Source: Gammaproteobacteria bacterium (GTDB lineage: Bacteria > Pseudomonadota > Gammaproteobacteria > SZUA-140). Taken from it: DNA of 64,000 bases. The stretch spans positions 1 to 64,000 of the forward strand of contig JALSGV010000074.1 of the NCBI GenBank assembly GCA_026982565.1. The letters run 5' to 3'. The first letter of the stretch is position 1. Every line of letters begins with the position of its first letter. The notes beneath the pieces were generated by a model that saw only the letters and a list, made by a program, of their open reading frames with translations, was not told where the DNA came from and searched no databases. The translations under genes and the position numbers were made by a program. Shown here piece after piece: positions 51,547-60,316 of this stretch.

Positions 51547-52128
51547 ATGACTGAATACCTGCTGGTCCTGGTGAGCACCGTCCTGGTCAACAACTTCGTA
51601 CTGACCAAGTTTCTTGGACTGTGCCCCTTCATGGGCGTCTCGCGCAAGCTGGAGACAGCCACGGGCATGGCGCTGGCCACCACCTTCGTACTGACCCTCT
51701 CCTCCGTGGCCAGTTACCTGGCCAACACCTACCTGCTGGCGCCTCTGGGCCTGGAGTACCTGCGCACCATCACTTTCATCCTGGTCATCGCCGCGGTGGT
51801 GCAATTCACGGAAATGGTGATCCACAAGACCAGCCCCCTGCTCTACCAGGTGCTGGGCATTTTCCTGCCCCTTATCACCACCAACTGTGCCGTGTTGGGC
51901 GTGGCCCTGCTGATCGTGCAACAAGAGACCGGCTTTCTTTATGCCGCCCTGTATGGCTTCGGCGCCGCCGCCGGTTTTTCCATGGTATTGATCCTGTTTG
52001 CCGCCATGCGCGAACGCATTACCGTGGCCGATGTCCCCGTCCCGTTCCGCGGCCCGGCCATCGCCCTGGTGACGGCGGGCCTGATGTCACTGGCGTTCAT
52101 GGGCTTCTCGGGCCTGGTAAAAGGTTAG
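51547..52128 (+). CDS. rnfA: Rnf electron transport complex subunit A
   Basis: RnfA is an integral subunit (six helices) of the Rnf ion-translocating ferredoxin:NAD+ oxidoreductase, known as Rsx in E. coli. The 193-residue protein begins [20 protein letters not shown], followed by [11 protein letters not shown], which is diagnostic, and has the second Cys-containing half-repeat TTNCAVLG that helps hold the membrane [2Fe-2S] centre. It is the first gene of the six-gene rnfABCDGE operon. It follows metG by 117 bp. Confidence 0.97.
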   Translation: MTEYLLVLVSTVLVNNFVLTKFLGLCPFMGVSRKLETATGMALATTFVLTLSSVASYLANTYLLAPLGLEYLRTITFILVIAAVVQFTEMVIHKTSPLLYQVLGIFLPLITTNCAVLGVALLIVQQETGFLYAALYGFGAAAGFSMVLILFAAMRERITVADVPVPFRGPAIALVTAGLMSLAFMGFSGLVKG

Positions 52129-52132
52129 TCTC

Positions 52133-52684
52133 ATGCTGGCCGCGATCATGGTATTAAGCGCCCTGGCCGTCATCTTCGGCCTGTTGCTGGGCTTCGCCGC
52201 CGTCCGCTTCAAGGTGGAAGGGGATCCCCTGGTGGACAAGATCGACGCCCAACTGCCTCAGACCCAGTGCGGCCAGTGCAGCTATCCCGGCTGCCGTCCC
52301 TATGCCGAGGCCATCGCCAAGGGCGAGGCGGACATCAATCAGTGCCCGCCGGGCGGCGAAACCACCATCATGGCCCTCGCCGACCTGCTGGACCGCGACC
52401 CCAAACCGCTCAACCCGGAGAATGGCGTGCCCCAGGAAAAGACCGTCGCCGTCATCGACGAGAGCCGTTGCATTGGCTGCACCCTGTGCATACAGGCCTG
52501 CCCCGTGGATGCCATCCTCGGGGCCGCCAAGCACATGCATACGGTGATCGCCAGTGAATGCACGGGCTGCGATCTGTGCGTCGAACCCTGCCCCGTCGAC
52601 TGCATCGACATGGCGCCCATCGAACAGGACATTCTGACCTGGAAATGGCCTTACCCTGAGAACCGACTGGAGAAGGCCTCGTGA
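52133..52684 (+). CDS. rnfB: Rnf complex subunit B (iron-sulfur)
   Basis: RnfB receives electrons from ferredoxin. The 183-residue protein has an N-terminal membrane helix, a [4Fe-4S] domain of the C-x2-C-x4-C type ([10 protein letters not shown] plus the later CPPGG), and an 8Fe ferredoxin domain with [16 protein letters not shown] and [16 protein letters not shown]. It starts 4 bp after rnfA and overlaps the rnfC start by four bases. Confidence 0.97.
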   Translation: MLAAIMVLSALAVIFGLLLGFAAVRFKVEGDPLVDKIDAQLPQTQCGQCSYPGCRPYAEAIAKGEADINQCPPGGETTIMALADLLDRDPKPLNPENGVPQEKTVAVIDESRCIGCTLCIQACPVDAILGAAKHMHTVIASECTGCDLCVEPCPVDCIDMAPIEQDILTWKWPYPENRLEKAS

Positions 52685-54336
52685 GCCGGGAAACCGGCGC
52701 CACACGCCGCCTGTGGAAATTCCACGGCGGCGTCCATCCCCCGCAGCACAAGGAAATCTCCACCACGCTGCCGGTGAGTGCGGCGCGCATGCCCGCGCGC
52801 CTTGTGCTCCCCCTGCACCAGCACATTGGCGAGCCTGCGGAGCCCACCGTCGCAAAAGGGGAAAAAGTATTGAAGGGGCAGATGATCGCACGCCCGCAGG
52901 GCTACGTCAGCGCCCCCGTCCATGCCCCCACCTCCGGCACCATCGCCGATATCGGAGACTATCCGGTCCCCCACCCCTCCGGGCTGAGCGCCGCCTGCAT
53001 GGTCATCGAGCCCGACGGCGAAGAGTGCTGGATGGAACGCCAGCCCATAGAAGACTATACGACCCTCCCTCCCAGCGAACTGCGCAACCTGATCCGCGAG
53101 GCGGGCATCGTCGGCCTGGGCGGCGCCGGTTTTCCCGCCTACATCAAGTACAACCCCGGCCATCAAAAGGCCATTCAGACCCTGATCCTCAACGGCGTGG
53201 AGTGCGAGCCCTTCATCACCTGTGACGACATGCTGATGCGCGAGGCGCCCGGGGACATCATCGGCGGTCTGCGCGTCATCCAGCATGCCCTGCAGGCCCG
53301 GGAGTGCCTCATCGCCATCGAGGACAACAAACCGCAGGCCATTGCCGCCTTGCGCCAGGCCGTGGCCGGATATGATGACATCGAGGTCGTGGAGGTGCCC
53401 ACCCTGTACCCCCAGGGCAGTGAAAAACAATTGATCAAGGTGCTGACGGGCAAGGAAGTGCCGGCCGACGGCCTGGCGCTGAACATCGGCGTGGTGTGCG
53501 CCAACGTGGGCACGGCCGCCGCCGTGCATCGCGCCATCAATCGCGGCGAACCACTCATATCCCGTTACGTCACCATCACGGGCAGCGCCGTGGGCGCGCC
53601 ACGCAACCTGGATGTGCTGCTGGGCACCCCCATGCGCGATCTCATCGAGGAGTGCGATGGCGACCTCGGCCGCATCGAGCGCCTCATCATGGGCGGCCCC
53701 ATGATGGGCTTCGCCCTGCATCGCCACGACCTGCCGGTCATCAAGACCACCAATTGCATTCTGGCGGCAACGGCCAAGGACCTGCCGCCCCAACGCCCGG
53801 AGCTGCCATGCATACGCTGCGGCGCCTGTGCCGACGTATGCCCGGTCAATCTGCTGCCGCAACAGCTCTACTGGTACAGCAAGCACCACAATCTCGACAA
53901 GGTGCAGGAATATGACCTGTTCGACTGCATCGAATGCGGCTGCTGTTCCTATGTGTGCCCCAGCAACATTCCCCTGGTGCAGTATTTCCGTTATGCAAAA
54001 GGCGATATCTGGACCCAGGAGCGGGAGAAGGAAAAATCGGATATCGCGCGCCGCCGCCATGAATTCCGCCAACTCCGGATCGAGCGCGAAAAGGCGGAGC
54101 GCCTGGCCAAACGCAACAGGAAAAAGTCCGCCCTCAAGGCAGATACCGCCATGGCGGAGAGAGACAAGAAAAAGGCGGAAATTCAGGCGGCAATCGCCCG
54201 CACCCAGGCCCGCCGCCAGGCGGCCATGAAAGAAGCCGAAAAACGCCGCAAATCCTTTGGCAAGGAAGCGCGCGGCCCCATGGACGAAACGCCCCAACAA
54301 CCGGATAATGCATCCGATAACGAACGAAAAGAATAA
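52681..54336 (+). CDS. rnfC: Rnf complex subunit C
   Basis: RnfC is the peripheral NADH/FMN-binding subunit. The 551-residue protein has the N-terminal region [12 protein letters not shown], a Complex I 51-kDa-like fold with [13 protein letters not shown], and two [4Fe-4S] motifs, [17 protein letters not shown] and [17 protein letters not shown]. After about residue 440 comes a highly charged Lys/Arg/Glu-rich coiled coil, common in gammaproteobacterial RnfC. The start is GTG overlapping the rnfB stop (GTGA). Confidence 0.97.
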   Translation: MSRETGATRRLWKFHGGVHPPQHKEISTTLPVSAARMPARLVLPLHQHIGEPAEPTVAKGEKVLKGQMIARPQGYVSAPVHAPTSGTIADIGDYPVPHPSGLSAACMVIEPDGEECWMERQPIEDYTTLPPSELRNLIREAGIVGLGGAGFPAYIKYNPGHQKAIQTLILNGVECEPFITCDDMLMREAPGDIIGGLRVIQHALQARECLIAIEDNKPQAIAALRQAVAGYDDIEVVEVPTLYPQGSEKQLIKVLTGKEVPADGLALNIGVVCANVGTAAAVHRAINRGEPLISRYVTITGSAVGAPRNLDVLLGTPMRDLIEECDGDLGRIERLIMGGPMMGFALHRHDLPVIKTTNCILAATAKDLPPQRPELPCIRCGACADVCPVNLLPQQLYWYSKHHNLDKVQEYDLFDCIECGCCSYVCPSNIPLVQYFRYAKGDIWTQEREKEKSDIARRRHEFRQLRIEREKAERLAKRNRKKSALKADTAMAERDKKKAEIQAAIARTQARRQAAMKEAEKRRKSFGKEARGPMDETPQQPDNASDNERKE

Positions 54337-54389
54337 ATGCGATTCTTCAATGAGCCTCTGAACGCCGCCCACGGGACGACCATGACGCC

Positions 54390-55466
54390 ATGACCTTGCC
54401 TCCTCCCACATCACCGCACGCCCAGGCGGCAAGCTCTGTCACGCGCACCATGCTGCGCGTCATGATTGCCCTGATTCCCGGGCTCGCCGCCTACATCTGG
54501 TTCTTCGGCTGGGGCATCACTGTCAATATCGCCTTTGCCGTAACCGTTGCTGTCGCTGCAGAGGCCGTCATGCTGTCGCTGCGCAAGCGCCCCATCCTGC
54601 CTTTTCTCAGCGACTGCAGCGCCATCGTCACCGCCATCCTGCTCGCCTTCGCCATTCCGCCCCTGGCGCCCTGGTGGGTCACTTTTATCGGCGTCCTGTT
54701 TGCCATCATCATCGCCAAGCACCTCTATGGCGGCCTGGGATACAATCCTTTCAATCCCGCCATGGTGGGCTACGTCGTACTGCTGATCTCTTTCCCCCGG
54801 GAGATGACCAGCTGGATTCCCACACTCAACTTTTTACCTCAAGAACTCAGTTTCGCGCAACACGCCGCCTTCATCTTCACCGGACAACTGCCCGCGGGGC
54901 TGACCATCGACGCATTGACCGAGGCCACCCCCCTTGACACCCTCAAGACCAACCTGGGGCTGGGCAACACCGTCAGCGAGATCAAATCCCAGCTCGGACT
55001 GGACGAGGCCACCAGCATGCTGTTGAGCGTCATTCCCATCTTCGGCCTCTTTGGCGGCAAGGGCTGGGAATGGATCAACGTGGGCTTCCTGCTGGGCGGC
55101 CTGTGGCTGATTTACAAGAAGGTCATCGGCTGGCAGATTCCGGTTGCCCTGCTGGGTTCGCTGAGCGCCATGTCGGTCCTGTTCTATATTTTCAATCCGG
55201 ACCAGTATGCCTCGCCGGCCTTTCACCTCTTCAGCGGCGCCACCATGCTCGCGGCCTTCTTCATCGCCACGGATCCGGTGACGGCGGCCACCAGCCCCAC
55301 CGGGCGCCTGATTTATGGTGCGGGCATCGGCATCCTCATGTATATCATCCGCGCCTGGGGCGGCTATCCCGACAGTGTGGCCTTTGCCGTGCTGTTGATG
55401 AACATGACGGTTCCCATTATCGACTATTACTTCAAGCCCCGCGTCTTCGGACGTAATGGAGACTAG
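54390..55466 (+). CDS. rnfD: Rnf complex subunit D
   Basis: RnfD is a NqrB-like membrane subunit of 358 residues with about nine helices. It carries the covalent-FMN motif S-G-A-T (FHLFSGATML) and an FNPAMVGY segment after GLGYNP. It contributes to the ion pathway of the complex. It starts 53 bp after rnfC and overlaps rnfG by 11 bp. Confidence 0.96.
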   Translation: MTLPPPTSPHAQAASSVTRTMLRVMIALIPGLAAYIWFFGWGITVNIAFAVTVAVAAEAVMLSLRKRPILPFLSDCSAIVTAILLAFAIPPLAPWWVTFIGVLFAIIIAKHLYGGLGYNPFNPAMVGYVVLLISFPREMTSWIPTLNFLPQELSFAQHAAFIFTGQLPAGLTIDALTEATPLDTLKTNLGLGNTVSEIKSQLGLDEATSMLLSVIPIFGLFGGKGWEWINVGFLLGGLWLIYKKVIGWQIPVALLGSLSAMSVLFYIFNPDQYASPAFHLFSGATMLAAFFIATDPVTAATSPTGRLIYGAGIGILMYIIRAWGGYPDSVAFAVLLMNMTVPIIDYYFKPRVFGRNGD

Positions 55467-56124
55467 CGTGGTGCTGATCCGCCACATGCTCGTCACGGCC
55501 CTCCTGTTGGGTGTATTCGCAGTGCTGGGTACGGGCATGGTGGCGCTGACCCATCACAATACAGAAGAACGTATCGAACAGAATGAGCGTGACTATCTGC
55601 AGCGCACCCTGAATACCCTGATACCACCTTCTGAGTATGACAATGTGCTCTATGAGGACACGATCACCGTGGAGTCCCGCGAACTGCTGGGATCCAAAAA
55701 ACCCGTCGTCATCTATCGCGCGCGCAAGAACGGCAAACCCGTGGCGGCCATTCTCACCCCCGTCGCCCCCGACGGCTACAGCGGCAACATCAAACTGTTG
55801 GTGGCCATTCGCCACAATGGCGAAATCATGGGGGTGCGCGTGGTCTCCCACCTGGAAACCCCCGGCCTGGGTGATGGCATCGATATCGCCAAATCGGACT
55901 GGATCAAGAGCTTCAATGGCCATTCCCTGGACAACCCGGATGAACTGGGCTGGCGCGTGGAGAAGGACGGCGGCATCTTCGATCAGTTCACCGGCGCCAC
56001 CATTTCACCGCGCGCGGTGGTCAAGGCCGTCTATAACAGTCTAAAATATTACCAGCAGCACCGGGACGAGATCTTCGGCCTTCCCGAGCAACCACAAAAG
56101 GAACCATCCCATGGCGCAGCATGA
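55456..56124 (+). CDS. rnfG: Rnf complex subunit G
   Basis: RnfG is a NqrC-like subunit with one N-terminal helix and a periplasmic FMN-binding domain. The 222-residue protein has the flavinylation motif TGATIS in [14 protein letters not shown], where the threonine takes the FMN. It overlaps both rnfD (11 bp) and rnfE (14 bp), so the operon is tightly coupled. A GTG at 55468 is an alternative start. Confidence 0.96.
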   Translation: METSVVLIRHMLVTALLLGVFAVLGTGMVALTHHNTEERIEQNERDYLQRTLNTLIPPSEYDNVLYEDTITVESRELLGSKKPVVIYRARKNGKPVAAILTPVAPDGYSGNIKLLVAIRHNGEIMGVRVVSHLETPGLGDGIDIAKSDWIKSFNGHSLDNPDELGWRVEKDGGIFDQFTGATISPRAVVKAVYNSLKYYQQHRDEIFGLPEQPQKEPSHGAA

Positions 56125-56806
56125 CTATTCCGAGATCACCCGGCAGGGGCTGTGGAAAAACAACCCAGCCCTGGTGCAGATACTTGGCCTGTGCCCCCTG
56201 CTGGCCGTCACCAGCACGGTCGTCAACGGCCTTGCCCTGGGCCTCGCCACCCTGCTGACCCTGATCCTTTCCAATGTGACGGTCTCCCTGATACGCCATT
56301 ATGTCTCGCCGGAGATCCGTATTCCCGTATTCGTCCTGGTCATCGCCTCAATCGTGACGGTCATCGAACTGGCCATGCACGCCTATTTCCACGAACTCTA
56401 CCTGATCCTCGGCATATTCATCCCCCTCATCGTCACCAATTGCAGCATCATTGCCCGCGCCGAGGCCTACGCCTCGAAGAACCCCGTCGGCCCGGCCTTC
56501 GTCGACGGCCTGATGATGGGGATAGGCTTTGCCGCCGTACTCATCGTGCTGGGCGGAATGCGTGAAGTCCTGGGCCAGGGCACCCTGTTTGCCAACGCCC
56601 ACCTGCTGCTGGGCGAAATGGCGCGCGGATTCGAGGTCATCGTTATCGAGGACTACCGGGGATTTCTCCTCGCCATTCTGCCGCCCGGCGCCTTTATCGG
56701 CCTGGGACTGCTGATCGCCCTCAAGAACGTCATCGACAGCCGCCAGGAGAAACGGCTACAGACGGCGCCCGCCGTATCCACCGAGGCCACGGCAGGCACC
56801 GCCTGA
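56111..56806 (+). CDS. rnfE: Rnf complex subunit E
   Basis: RnfE is the RnfA-like six-helix membrane subunit (231 residues). It has the half-repeats [18 protein letters not shown] and [18 protein letters not shown], whose cysteines share the intramembrane iron-sulfur centre with RnfA. It closes the rnfABCDGE operon; nth follows after 15 bp, the same as in E. coli. Confidence 0.96.
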   Translation: MAQHDYSEITRQGLWKNNPALVQILGLCPLLAVTSTVVNGLALGLATLLTLILSNVTVSLIRHYVSPEIRIPVFVLVIASIVTVIELAMHAYFHELYLILGIFIPLIVTNCSIIARAEAYASKNPVGPAFVDGLMMGIGFAAVLIVLGGMREVLGQGTLFANAHLLLGEMARGFEVIVIEDYRGFLLAILPPGAFIGLGLLIALKNVIDSRQEKRLQTAPAVSTEATAGTA

Positions 56807-56821
56807 CGGAACCAGTTCGAC

Positions 56822-57454
56822 GTGAACCAGAAGAAGCGCCGCGAGATCTTCGAGCGCCTCAGGGAAGCCAACCCTGCGCCCACCACCGAGCTGCATTACA
56901 AAACCCCCTTTGAGCTGTTGATCGCCGTCATTCTCTCCGCCCAGGCGACCGACAAGGGCGTCAACAAGGCGACCAGGGAACTGTTCAAAGCGGCCAACAC
57001 GCCCCAGGCCATACTGAAGCTGGGGAAGGCGGGCCTGAAGAAACACATCCGCACCATCGGCCTCTACAACACCAAGGCCGACAATATCATGAAGACCTGT
57101 GAAATCCTCGTCCGGGAGCATGATGGCAGGGTGCCGGATGACCGCAAGTCCCTGGAGGCCCTGCCTGGGGTCGGCCGCAAGACCGCCAATGTCATCCTCA
57201 ATACCGCCTTCGGCCAGCCCACCATCGCCGTCGACACCCATATCTTCCGGGTCTGCAACCGCACCGGAATCGCGCCCGGCAAGACCGTCCGCGAGGTTGA
57301 AGACAAGCTGATGAAATGTGTCCCGGACGAATTCAAGCACGACGCCCATCACTGGCTGATCCTCCACGGGCGCTACACCTGCATCGCGCGCAAGCCGCGC
57401 TGCGGGAGTTGTATCATCGAGGATTTGTGTGAATATACGGATAAGACAGAGTAG
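56822..57454 (+). CDS. nth: endonuclease III
   Basis: Nth is a DNA glycosylase/AP lyase for oxidised pyrimidines. The 210-residue protein has the helix-hairpin-helix LPGVGRKTANVIL with the catalytic lysine, the catalytic aspartate in VDTHIFRV, and the C-terminal [4Fe-4S] loop C-x6-C-x2-C-x5-C (CIARKPRCGSCIIEDLC). GTG start. A heptad-type purine run (AAAGAGTAAAGATAAAAG) follows the stop, akin to the one after aroC. Confidence 0.97.
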   Translation: MNQKKRREIFERLREANPAPTTELHYKTPFELLIAVILSAQATDKGVNKATRELFKAANTPQAILKLGKAGLKKHIRTIGLYNTKADNIMKTCEILVREHDGRVPDDRKSLEALPGVGRKTANVILNTAFGQPTIAVDTHIFRVCNRTGIAPGKTVREVEDKLMKCVPDEFKHDAHHWLILHGRYTCIARKPRCGSCIIEDLCEYTDKTE

Positions 57455-57455
57455 C

Positions 57456-57473
57456 AAAGAGTAAAGATAAAAG
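57456..57473. repeat. heptad-type purine run after nth
   Basis: AAAGAGT-AAAGATA-AAAG directly after the nth stop matches the units of the inverted repeat after aroC (22355-22379). No complementary arm is present here, so it looks like a half copy. It also lies in the ribosome-binding region of the next gene. Confidence 0.5.
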
Positions 57474-57476
57474 TTG

Positions 57477-57908
57477 ATGTTTACGCAGGACCGCAATCAG
57501 ATTCGGCAGTTTTATTTTGATACTTGGCGCAAACGGCTGGACGGGGTGCCGCTTGAGCCCATGGAAAGCCTGGTGGCGGGTGTCATCGAACAGCACCCGG
57601 AATATCACAAGTTACTTGAAAACCCGGAAGCGGCCATCGACCGGGACTACCTTCCTGAGATGGGAGAGTCGAATCCTTTCCTGCACATGGGCATGCACAT
57701 CGGGCTGCATGAACAGATCAGCAGCAACCGTCCCCAAGGCATCGGCGAGATCCATCGCACCCTCACCACCAAGACCGGGGATCCTCACGAAGCGGAACAC
57801 CGCATGATGGAATGCCTTGCCGAGGCGCTGTGGCAGGCGCAGCGCGAGAACCGCCTCCCCGACGAGACGGCCTATCTGGAGGCGCTGCAGCGCCTGGTCA
57901 CGCCATAG
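57477..57908 (+). CDS. DUF1841 family protein
   Basis: The 143-residue soluble protein begins MFTQDRNQIRQFYFDTWRK and has ESNPFLHMGMHIGLHEQIS followed by the acidic/His-rich DPHEAEHRMMECL, the pattern of DUF1841, a family of unknown function in beta- and gammaproteobacteria. The conserved histidines suggest metal binding (inference). ATG at 57477 is preferred over the TTG one codon earlier. It lies 22 bp after nth and may belong to the rnf-nth transcript. Confidence 0.85.
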   Translation: MFTQDRNQIRQFYFDTWRKRLDGVPLEPMESLVAGVIEQHPEYHKLLENPEAAIDRDYLPEMGESNPFLHMGMHIGLHEQISSNRPQGIGEIHRTLTTKTGDPHEAEHRMMECLAEALWQAQRENRLPDETAYLEALQRLVTP

Positions 57909-57942
57909 CCTATTACGGTTACGGGGAGAGCCCCCTCGACCG

Positions 57943-58092
57943 TCACCGCCCCATCATGACCAGCAAGGCAGGCACTGTCAGCCAGGCAATGCCTTTCAGC
58001 AAAAAGAACAGGAAACCATAGAGCCCCAGGCGCCGCAACCAGGGCGGAAGCGGGCAGCGTTGAACAATGACTTTTACGAGCTTGCTTTCCAT
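57943..58092 (-). CDS. small membrane protein of unknown function
   Basis: A 49-residue ORF reads MESKLVKVIVQRCPLPPWLR and continues into one hydrophobic helix (LYGFLFFLLKGIAWLTVPALLVMMG). A positive N-terminal part and a single helix fit a small inner-membrane protein. AGG lies eight bases before the ATG at 58090-58092. The frame also runs open upstream for 27 codons, but that part is compositionally unlike the rest. It is convergent with the DUF1841 gene and divergent from the Cyc2-like gene. I do not know a function. Confidence 0.5.
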   Translation of the reverse strand: MESKLVKVIVQRCPLPPWLRRLGLYGFLFFLLKGIAWLTVPALLVMMGR

Positions 58093-58253
58093 TGTTGACC
58101 TGTGCGCATATTGCAGCTCCACTCTCTTAATGAAACATATCGGCAAAACAATGTATCGCTTGAAAAAAGTCAATTATTTGCCGCCACATGCCTCAACGAC
58201 TGGTTTTCTTGACATCAATAGCAAACAAACAAGGTCTTCATAACAGAAAAACG

Positions 58254-58269
58254 TGGCACGCAACCTGCA
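58254..58269 (+). promoter_or_regulatory. sigma-54 promoter of the Cyc2-like gene
   Basis: TGGCACGCAACCTGCA has the GG and GC dinucleotides separated by exactly 10 bp and matches the consensus TGGCACG-N4-TTGCA at all but one position. It would start transcription near 58280, some 33 bases before the ATG at 58313. The upstream arms CGGCAAA (58141-58147) and TTTGCCG (58177-58183) may be an activator site. Confidence 0.75.
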
Positions 58270-58312
58270 TCCTCCTTAGCGCATCAGTTTTTTCTTACAT
58301 GAGGAAGAGATA

Positions 58313-59833
58313 ATGATTACTACAGGTAGTAAGGGACGAATGTTCAAATGGAAACCTGTCAGGCTGATGACCATGATTCCCATGGCGCTGGTCGTGACGT
58401 TTCTGATCCAAATCGGTGATGCCAATGCCATCCCGGCATTTGCAAGGAAATACCAGGCCAACTGCGCCCTGTGTCATACCAACGAGCCGCGCCTGACCGT
58501 ATTCGGCCAGCAATTCAAGGAAAACGGCTACCAGATGCCAGGAAGCACGGACGGCGGCGAAACAGCCAAGGATATCCTGGAAGGCGCCCAAGGCCCCGTC
58601 AGCGTCGACAAGATATCCAATATCATGGCTGTGCGCATCCGCGCGGACGTCCAACGCGTCTCCTTCGAGGAAGTGACGGATGAGATGAAGGACGAGAACG
58701 TGCGCGAGCAATGGGACGTCGATGTGCCCCGCATCGTCAACCTGTTCTTTGGCGGCACGGCCACCAAGAACCTCAGCTATTTCATGGAAACCGAGTTCAA
58801 TACCCAGGAAGGCGGTGACCCGGCGGTCAAGTTCGAGCGCACCTTTTTGATCTTCTCCAACCTGGGCGGCAAGCAGGGCATTGCCAACCTGAAGGTCGGT
58901 AAATTCGACCCCTCGGGGCTGTTCTCTTTTCCGACCCACCGCCAGCAGATCAACCCGGTGGGGCCGGTTGCCGAAGCCAGCAATTTCCCGCCAACCATCA
59001 ACAGGGTCCCCCTGCTCCCGTTGGCCTTCGCCAGCAAGATGTTCGGACTGACAAAAGGCCCGAGTTACGAGGGCAATGAAGACTACGCCCTGCTGCCGGT
59101 GCAGCCCTATCTTTACAACGCGCCGGTACAGACCAGCGTCTCCCTCTACGGCCGGCCCTTGGGCTTTGGCAGCCCCTTCATGTACCAGATCGGCGTTGCG
59201 GTCAACGACAAGGTCAGCACATCCGCGCAGGACAAGGAAAACCGCTACGACACCTACGTCATGGGCCGCTACGACTGGACCATGCTGGGCGGCAAGGCCT
59301 TCCAGGCTTCCGCCTTCTATTACCAGGCGCCTGACGCCGCCATCTCCACCCTCAATATGAGTGGAAATATCGTCTACGCCAGCAAGGCCACGGGCATCAC
59401 CCGTTACGGCTTCGGCGCCCGCGGCACCTGGGGCCAGTGGGACATCTACGGCACCTACATCGTCGACAAAATCGACGAGCCCACTTTCTCGGGCATGGCG
59501 GCCAATTCGGTGTGGGAGGATACGGGCAAGGGCATGAGCCTGGAAGCCGACTGGCGCATGAACGACCACTGGATGCTGGGGCTGCGCTACGACTGGATGG
59601 CGCCCGGTGGCCTGAAGCAATTGCCCATGGGCAGCACGGAGCAGTTGAATATCGATGCTTCATTCCTGGCGCCCATCGTCAAGTACTATCCCCGTCCCAA
59701 TATCGGGCTCTATGCGCGCGCCCACTTCAATCTTGAAGACAGCGCCAAGAATCCCATCGGCGGCGGCACGGCGGAACACCCGCTGACCAACCTGACGAAC
59801 CTGGTTTCGCTGGGCGTGGATATGGCCTTCTGA
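58313..59833 (+). CDS. Cyc2-like outer-membrane monoheme cytochrome-porin
   Basis: The 506-residue precursor has a signal peptide ending near A39 (IGDANA), then IPAFARKYQANCALCHTNEP with one heme c site (C51, C54, H55), followed by RLTVFGQQFKENGYQM. The rest is a long beta-strand-rich region with alternating aromatic residues (VSLYGRPLGFG; YGFGARGTWGQWDIYGTYIV; WMLGLRYDWM) ending in DMAF, a typical outer-membrane barrel C-terminus. This is the layout of Cyc2, the fused cytochrome-porin of iron oxidisers, and of related proteins in other lithotrophs. A role in electron exchange across the outer membrane is inferred. It has AGGAAGAG before the ATG, a sigma-54 promoter and its own terminator. 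Confidence 0.78.
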   Translation: MITTGSKGRMFKWKPVRLMTMIPMALVVTFLIQIGDANAIPAFARKYQANCALCHTNEPRLTVFGQQFKENGYQMPGSTDGGETAKDILEGAQGPVSVDKISNIMAVRIRADVQRVSFEEVTDEMKDENVREQWDVDVPRIVNLFFGGTATKNLSYFMETEFNTQEGGDPAVKFERTFLIFSNLGGKQGIANLKVGKFDPSGLFSFPTHRQQINPVGPVAEASNFPPTINRVPLLPLAFASKMFGLTKGPSYEGNEDYALLPVQPYLYNAPVQTSVSLYGRPLGFGSPFMYQIGVAVNDKVSTSAQDKENRYDTYVMGRYDWTMLGGKAFQASAFYYQAPDAAISTLNMSGNIVYASKATGITRYGFGARGTWGQWDIYGTYIVDKIDEPTFSGMAANSVWEDTGKGMSLEADWRMNDHWMLGLRYDWMAPGGLKQLPMGSTEQLNIDASFLAPIVKYYPRPNIGLYARAHFNLEDSAKNPIGGGTAEHPLTNLTNLVSLGVDMAF

Positions 59834-59864
59834 CAAACAGCATTTCACTCGCCTGCAAACCTGG

Positions 59865-59903
59865 GGGCGGTTACAGCATCAGCCGTGACCGCCCTTTCTT
59901 TTC
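59865..59903 (+). terminator. intrinsic terminator after the Cyc2-like gene
   Basis: Arms GGGCGGTTAC (59865-59874) and GTGACCGCCC (59885-59894), with one wobble pair and a 10-base loop, are followed by TTTCTTTTC. It starts 32 bp after the stop and makes the gene a single transcription unit. Confidence 0.8.
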
Positions 59904-59908
59904 ATTTC

Positions 59909-60313
59909 TTATGGAAAACATGCCGCATAATCCCCGCCTTGGATCAATCGCAGCCCCCGGGTCGCATGGAGGTACTCGTAACACCAGGCTTTTACAGACT
60001 CGCCATTGTCCATCTGCAAGGACACCAGCACACGGCGGTATTCATGGGGTTCAGGGTGCTTGGGCGAGCATTGTTCATAATCATCCAGGTCCCTCAAGGT
60101 TGCGTGGGGCTCCAGAAGGCGGTAGACCTCTCCCTTGACGTGGCTCCCTGCGCCACCCGAAAACGACAAACCCGGATATCCCCCGGCATCGTACAGACAA
60201 CCTGATATCCAGGCGTCTCCCATGTATTCTGCCTTGCCGGCCAGGAGGCTGTGCATGGAGTTGGGAACAGCTCGCCGCAAGGTGCCGTAGGCGAAAAGGT
60301 AGTGCGCGCTCAT
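59909..60313 (-). CDS. gamma-glutamylcyclotransferase-fold protein (AIG2-like)
   Basis: The 134-residue protein has the substrate-loop motif FAYGTLRR near the N-terminus, GCLYDAGGYPGL, a VKGEVYRL segment, the acidic LDDYEQC region containing the expected catalytic glutamate, then YRRVLVSLQ. This is the GGCT/AIG2 fold (YtfP group). Members act on gamma-glutamyl-amine or similar compounds; the true substrate here is unknown. It ends the minus-strand pair with the M48 protease gene, 3 bp away, and is convergent with the Cyc2-like gene. Confidence 0.85.
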   Translation of the reverse strand: MSAHYLFAYGTLRRAVPNSMHSLLAGKAEYMGDAWISGCLYDAGGYPGLSFSGGAGSHVKGEVYRLLEPHATLRDLDDYEQCSPKHPEPHEYRRVLVSLQMDNGESVKAWCYEYLHATRGLRLIQGGDYAACFP

Positions 60314-60316
60314 TTG

